In this document: positions 30,295 to 34,651 of the stretch, piece by piece
Position numbering within the stretch: position 1 is the stretch's first letter
Layout of the letters: the number at the start of each line of letters is the position of its first letter
Source: Phoronis australis
Taxonomy: Eukaryota > Phoronida > Phoronidae
Direction of reading: 5' to 3'
DNA: 34,651 nucleotides
Assembly: GCA_002633005.1 (NCBI GenBank)
Contig: NMRA01000276.1
Location: 227,577-262,227 of the forward strand
Translations under genes and position numbers: made by a program
The notes under the pieces: model-generated
What the model was told of the DNA's origin: nothing
Database searches by the model: none
Seen by the model: the letters and a program-made list of their open reading frames with translations, nothing else

Positions 30295-30509
30295 TTTTGA
30301 CCGCAGAATTGCACTATTTGTCACCGCGATTTTATACCAAATGCAGACGCCATTGATGAACCACGCTATACCAGGAAAGGGCACTTGAATTTATCTGTTT
30401 CTCGATTGCCATTGACATCACTCACTACTAAGAAAACACATTTCTTATTTATGGTTACGAGTGATCGGCAAATTCGCGCGCCTGTGATCCGCAATTACAA
30501 TTTTTGTTC

Positions 30510-30690
30510 CTCCGAAACATAAAGAGCAGTTTCCACTTTTCGAGTCGTCAGCGCTATGGTGAGAAACCAATTTACCGCGATAATTTTACGGCAAATCCGA
30601 TTTTTCAGACGAAATGTAACAAAAATACGCGGATCGAATAAAAGAAAAAAGCGGAAATCCACATTTCCACGGACAATTCCAAGCCTTGGA
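30510..30690. mobile_element. GC-rich short element, copy 2
   Basis: Diverged second copy of the element nested at 24529; CCGAAACATAAAGAGCAG to ACAATTCCAAGCCTTGG. It immediately precedes the 29-bp minisatellite. Confidence 0.7.
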
Positions 30691-30862
30691 TGATGATCAA
30701 TAGTAATTGGATTACAGAACGATGAGCAAGAGTCACTGGATTACAGGACGATGAGCAATAGTCAATGGATTTCAGGATGATAAGCAACAGTCACCGGATT
30801 ACAGGACGATGAGCAACAGTCACCACATTACAGGACGATGAGCAACAGTCATCGAATTACAG
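30690..30862. repeat. Minisatellite, 29 bp x 6
   Basis: The unit is GACGATGAGCAACAGTCACC then GGATTACAG. The array ends about 10 bp before the probable copia LTR. Confidence 0.92.
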
Positions 30863-30871
30863 TGATAACTA

Positions 30872-31097
30872 TATTGGAATGTGTTTATATCCTGTAGTTA
30901 CATAATGTTCTATCCTGTTGTTGTTTATGGTTTACTGGTTCCTGTTTTGTAGTAGTAAGTACTGTATTAGTCATATATTCCTAGAACCTATTGACTTCCT
31001 GTACATTTCTGTATATATTCTATTATTTGTTGATATCAAGACACTTTTAGTTCGACAGCCAACTGGGCACAATCTTTGTTTTACTCACGACTTTTCA
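30872..31097 (+). repeat. 5' LTR of a Ty1/copia element (probable)
   Basis: The right edge is fixed by the primer-binding site starting at 31098, and it ends ...TTTTCA. The left edge is placed at TATTGGAATGTG, resembling the TGTTGGAATG start common in copia LTRs with one substitution. The length would be about 226 bp. It cannot be verified against a 3' LTR because none is present. The left flank is the 29-bp minisatellite, into which the element seems to have inserted. Confidence 0.5.
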
Positions 31098-31108
31098 TGG
31101 TAGCAGAG
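31098..31108 (+). other. Primer-binding site, initiator Met tRNA
   Basis: TGGTAGCAGAG is complementary to the 3' end of animal initiator-Met tRNA (CTCTGCTACCA), the standard primer of Ty1/copia elements. It lies directly after the presumed LTR end and 14 nt before the gag ATG. Confidence 0.8.
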
Positions 31109-31121
31109 CAAAGTTGTGAAA

Positions 31122-31659
31122 ATGTCTTCACAAAGCTTCAAGAATCCTCCGAAATTCGAGGATGGGAATAACCTGGAGTGGAAACAGGATATAGAGCTAT
31201 GGAAGTGGGTAACTGATTTACCAGGGAAGAAACAAGGGCTTGCAGTAAGTTTGACTCTTAGAGGCAGAGCCAGGGAAACTGCACTACAGTTGAGTGCAGA
31301 TGTTCTAGAGGCCGAGGATGGTCTGAAAACGTTGATTGAAAGGCTGGACACCGTCTACTCACGAGATAGAAAGGACTAAGAGTATGAGGCGTACACAAAA
31401 TTTGATATGTGTCATCATGAAATGGGACAGGATATTGGTGAGTTCATCCAAATTTTTGACTGCTTATAAAAAGTGTCAGATGTATGACATGACTTTGCCA
31501 GATGCTGTCCTAGCATTCAAATTGCTGGACAGTGCGAACTTGGAACGGACAGAAAAGCAGATGGCTCTGACTGCTTGTTCTGAGCTTACCTTTAGTAGAA
31601 TGAAATCCGCACTGAAGAGAATCTTTACTGGGGTTGCAGCTGCAGACACCAATGAGTGA
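31122..31659 (+). pseudogene. copia gag, broken
   Basis: The N-terminal part starts MSSQSFKNPPKFEDGNNLEW and continues in a typical copia gag pattern with a conserved Trp and L..RL..... It hits an in-frame TAA at 31377. Homology continues in the same frame (EYEAYTKFDM...) and then, after another stop near 31467, in a different frame (KKCQMYDMTLPDAVLAFKLL). At least one nonsense and one frameshift lesion are visible. The product would be the nucleocapsid-forming structural protein. Confidence 0.75.
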
Positions 31660-32217
31660 ACTTCCATCACTGTGAAGGAAGAAGTCCTGTACGGAAAATT
31701 TAAGCGACAACCACCCAGACAGGAAGTGAAAGGAACGAACCCATTGAATAAATATGGCCGGAGAACATCCTGCAGGATCTAAAATTCTGCGTTTCACTGG
31801 GCTAAAGACTGCCCAGAGAAACAAAATCATGTTGATTGGTCACTGGACCATGACACTGTTTCGCTGACAGAAACAAAGAACTATGCTATTCTTAACACGG
31901 GGTGTTCAAGAACAGCAAGTGGGCAAAAATGGCTGGACACTTATCTTGAGAGTCAACCTGAAGTCGAAGCCAAGACAGTTCCCAGTCAGAGATCGTACAA
32001 ATTTGGCTTTGGGAAGAATGTCATGTCAAACAAGGCAGTAACATTGCCAGCGCAGATTGGGAACACTGCATGCAAAATTAAAGTCGGGGTAGTTCCCGTT
32101 GACGTTCCTCTACTGCTGACCAGTGAAACTCTAAGGGCAGACACAAAAATTGACCTAAAGGAGAGCTTGGTCAAGATGTACCTATTAAACACACATCATG
32201 TGGACATATGTGTGTGA
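31660..32217 (+). pseudogene. copia zinc knuckle and protease region, broken
   Basis: A degenerate zinc knuckle (FHWAKDCP) is interrupted by a stop near 31780. It is followed by the aspartic protease segment at 31884-31907, where the expected D-[ST]-G appears as NTGCS, so the catalytic Asp is replaced by Asn. Downstream TAVTLPAQIG-like protease flap and LLLTSETLR segments follow. The frame ends at TGA 32215-32217. Confidence 0.65.
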
Positions 32218-32279
32218 ATATCAGCAATGTACCACAGAAAGAAGAGACTGGAGAGGGTGAATTTTTCTTCTCAGATGAC

Positions 32280-33915
32280 AAGAATTTGACTGTTAGTCAG
32301 AAGGCAAAAATGCTTATGAAATTTCATTGTCAATTTGGACATGCAACTTGTGATAGAATTAAGCAATTGTTGAAGTGTGCAGGCATCAATGATGAGGAAT
32401 GTGTTTACATTGTTGAATGACATAATCAAGAAATGTGAGACATGTCTAAAATTCAAGAAGCCAAGTCCTACACCAGCTGTTGGCTTGCCACTTGCAAGTG
32501 ATTTTAATCAGACTGTGGCAGTCGATTTGCACCAGTTGGGTCCCAATTTGTGGTATTCACACATCATTGGTGAATTCACACGTTTTAGTTCTGGGTGTAT
32601 AATGCGTTGTAAGAAAGCAAGTGTATTTGTTGACAATTTCATTAAGCACTGGATCTGTATTTTTGGGGCACCTCAACGATTGTTCAGTGTTAATGGGGGA
32701 GAATTCAATAAATGATGAAGTTAGGGACATGGCAGAGAATTTTAACATGAAAGTACTGACCACTTCGGCATATTCACCCTGGTCTAATGGTACTCTAGAA
32801 AGAAATAACATGACGTTAACTGATATTCTGGAAAAATTGAAATCAAGTCATAATCTTGATTGGGAAACAGCATTGGCATGGTCCTTAATGGATAAAAATT
32901 CATTGCACAATACATATGATTTTAGTCCATATCAGCTGGTTTTCGGGAGAAGTCCAAATTTGTCACCAGTTTTGACTGATAATCCCCCTGCATTGGCGGG
33001 CGTGACCATGAGTGAAAAAGTTGGTAATCACATCAACGCGATGTATGCAGCAAGAGCTGCTTTGGCAGAAAGTTCAGAAAAGATTAGAAGAGCATCAAGG
33101 AAACAAACACCATCAGTTACTAATTCCTATGATACTGGGGATAAAGTGTACTACATAAGACCTGGTTTTTCTAAATGGAAGGGTCCTGGCGTTGTTATTG
33201 GAAGAGGTGGATCTACTATTATAGTCAAACATGGCGGTTCTATTGTGAGAGTTCATGAAATCAGATTACAAAAAGCTATCCCTGAAGTTTCGGCTAATGA
33301 GGGTCATGGGAGTAAAAATGATGAGATTTCAGAAACATCCACCAGAGAATGTTTAGCAAATAATTATGAGGATGACGATGATGAAATACCTGTTAGTAGT
33401 TTGCCTGAAGGAGAGGCAGGAAATAATCCTGAATCAGTGGGAACACATGAAACAGACTCTGATGACTCCAGTTCTGAGAATCAAATGAGCACCAATGGGG
33501 TTGACACTGCACCAAACGTCCCTTATCAGGCATTAAAACCAGGACATATAATTACTTACAGGCACAGTGATGACAACTATGTAATAGGAGCTGTGGTCAT
33601 GGGGAGAGCTACTAAGGCATCTGGCAAAAACAACAGCTGGTACAATTTAAACATTACAAGTCCTGATGAGTTAGAGGGAGCAACTTTGTCTGTTGACCTC
33701 AAAAGTGTGAATGACCTGAAGATAGTTGACAATGACATAACTACAGAAAGTGTTTTGATTACTGATGATGTTCAATTAAAGGATGCAAAATTGGCTGAAC
33801 TGGAAAGTTGGAAACATACAAAGTTTATAGTGAAGTGTCAAATGGAGGTCAGAAATGTATCTCCACGAAATGGGTGTGGCTCCAAAAGCCCGATTAGTTG
33901 CTCGAGGTTTTGAAG
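32280..33915 (+). pseudogene. copia integrase and downstream linker, broken
   Basis: The HHCC zinc region is seen as KFHCQFGHATCDRI and CETCLKF, split by a frameshift near 32400-32420. The core has the first catalytic Asp in VAVDLHQL (about 32514), but the second is Val in FSVNGGEF (about 32683; normally FSDNGGEF). The Glu in NGTLERNN (about 32788) is present. There is another frameshift at about 32711. The long open frame at 32712-33913 covers the C-terminal domain (GDKVYYIRPG...WKGPGVVIGRG) and an acidic linker rich in D, E and S. The catalytic Asp loss and frameshifts make it non-functional. Confidence 0.8.
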
Positions 33916-34054
33916 AATTTCAAAATGGCACAAGCGACACTTCACAGAACTGATATTGTCGGGTGAAATCAGTCATGTTGGAAAACGGGGGAAATATGTC
34001 AAAGGTGGATCCTGCTGTATTTTACTGGATGAATGATAGAAATGAGGTCTATCA

Positions 34055-34250
34055 GGGCTCGACATAACGAGCTGCAGGTCGCATTTGCGACCTGAAATTT
34101 GGAAATGCGAGCTGAGATTTTTGTCAGCTCGTATCAAGTCGCAAAATGCGACCTGGAATTTCCAACGAATGCGAGCTGAGTTTTTACACTTCCCAACAGA
34201 TACCTGGCAAATACGAAGCAGCTCTTGTTAATCCGACCGTTATTTGGTTG
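34055..34250. mobile_element. MITE-like element with palindromic core
   Basis: It begins CAGGGCTCGACATAACG and contains the palindrome AGGTCGCATTTGCGACCT plus repeated GCGAGCTGA/TCAGCTCG blocks in both orientations (34070-34185). It interrupts the copia RT remnant. The right end is not clear. Similar GGGCTCGACAT-type short elements are common in aquatic invertebrate genomes, from general experience. Confidence 0.5.
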
Positions 34251-34651
34251 TTGCCAAATCCAAGTTCAAAAGAACACTAACCGAGAACAGCCCTCCCGAT
34301 GACTTGTAAGCAAGTCGCGTGAACATGGGATATGCAGAATCGATCTTTGACGCGTTTCATTGGCTAACACTTTCGGCCACTTTTGTAAATTCCCGGATTC
34401 GCCAAAGAAAGTTTCGGGCCACTGCTTAACACGTGATAAAACTTCACAAAACAACGGTGTTTCTATTAATTCTTAAGCGATCAACTTACCAAACTTTGTG
34501 GTGGACAAAAATGTTTATTTTTCACAGAAGATGTCCTTATTACATGTTCCAAATATCCACGACAATATCCCTGATATCGCACTGCGGCACCGTTAGCGCG
34601 AACGCGGTCCCGGCAGACAATCGTGACTTAGACTGAGATGTGCTTCTCCTT
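34251..34651. other. No gene seen at the right edge
   Basis: Short ORFs only (34266-34454 minus, 34433-34636 plus), no motif. NPAT exon 1, if near, would be beyond this edge. Confidence 0.3.

Larger units (their letters stand above)
31122..34054 (+). mobile_element. Decayed Ty1/copia retrotransposon body
   Basis: The order gag, protease, integrase, RT remnant is that of Ty1/copia. The RT is reduced to a KARLVARGFEE piece near 33870-33910 (frame-shifted) and an SKVDPAVFYW piece near 33995-34030. The central RT with its catalytic YVDD box and all of RNase H are missing, so a deletion removed most of the polymerase. The element then runs into unrelated MITE sequence at about 34055, with no 3' LTR. 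Many stops and frameshifts mean it cannot be active. By gag and integrase flavour it resembles aquatic-animal copia (GalEa-like) families, which is an inference. Confidence 0.85.

Noticed and set aside
29924-30388. 154-residue plus-strand ORF
   Set aside because: It lies opposite the better-looking minus-strand frame (30043-30294), with no recognisable motif or splice support; probably its shadow.

Overview
This is metazoan nuclear DNA: AT-rich, mostly non-coding, with short spliced exons, many minisatellites, MITE-like elements, tRNA-derived SINE-like pieces and one decayed Ty1/copia retrotransposon. The only host gene I can reconstruct is NPAT (nuclear coactivator of histone gene transcription, a cyclin E/CDK2 substrate). 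It is read on the minus strand from about 29.3 kb down to its stop codon at 1931. It was recognised from motifs colinear with vertebrate NPAT: LAEKIAENINK, IQDII..T..DPAFDALF.LF, RIVFFPDG, ILPKML, EMLCDL, a KKRRIE-type basic cluster, and a last exon encoding MDIDKFL. The N-terminal LisH-coding exon was not found and probably lies beyond 34651. Several minisatellites sit directly against splice donors. From memory this is a habit described in amphioxus ('mirages'), so a cephalochordate (Branchiostoma-like) source is my best guess, held with moderate confidence only.

Layout: 1-1930 is the 3' flank with a MITE. 1931-4255 holds the last two NPAT exons. 4560-8990 is intron rich in a dispersed repeat family, with a short exon at 6562-6669. 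8983-9555 is a Ser/Thr-rich exon. 9.6-19.2 kb is one very large intron with two large copies of the dispersed family, minisatellites, a SINE-like piece, and a possible Crypton-like remnant interrupted by a MITE. 19.2-23.8 kb holds four more NPAT exons, several touching minisatellites. 23.8-27.7 kb is intron with another large repeat copy and a solitary NOP2/NSUN1-like exon that does not fit NPAT splicing. 27.76-29.26 kb holds three upstream NPAT exons. 30.7-34.05 kb is a minisatellite carrying the decayed copia element (5' LTR, iMet primer-binding site, broken gag-protease-integrase, most of RT deleted, no 3' LTR), cut off by another MITE.

The most striking non-genic signal is the dispersed family itself. 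It is a chain of diverged monomers of about 145-165 bp with complementary ends. Nearly every monomer starts with a core of the form CCACTAGGNGGC, and at least eight copies match the animal CTCF consensus CCASYAGRKGGCR perfectly and in one orientation. The NPAT introns are therefore loaded with potential CTCF sites at near-nucleosomal spacing.

All exon calls come from reading frames, splice consensus and phase bookkeeping by eye. Two junctions (23525 to 22154, and 20465 to 19354) do not match in phase, so small exons are missing there or a boundary is wrong.
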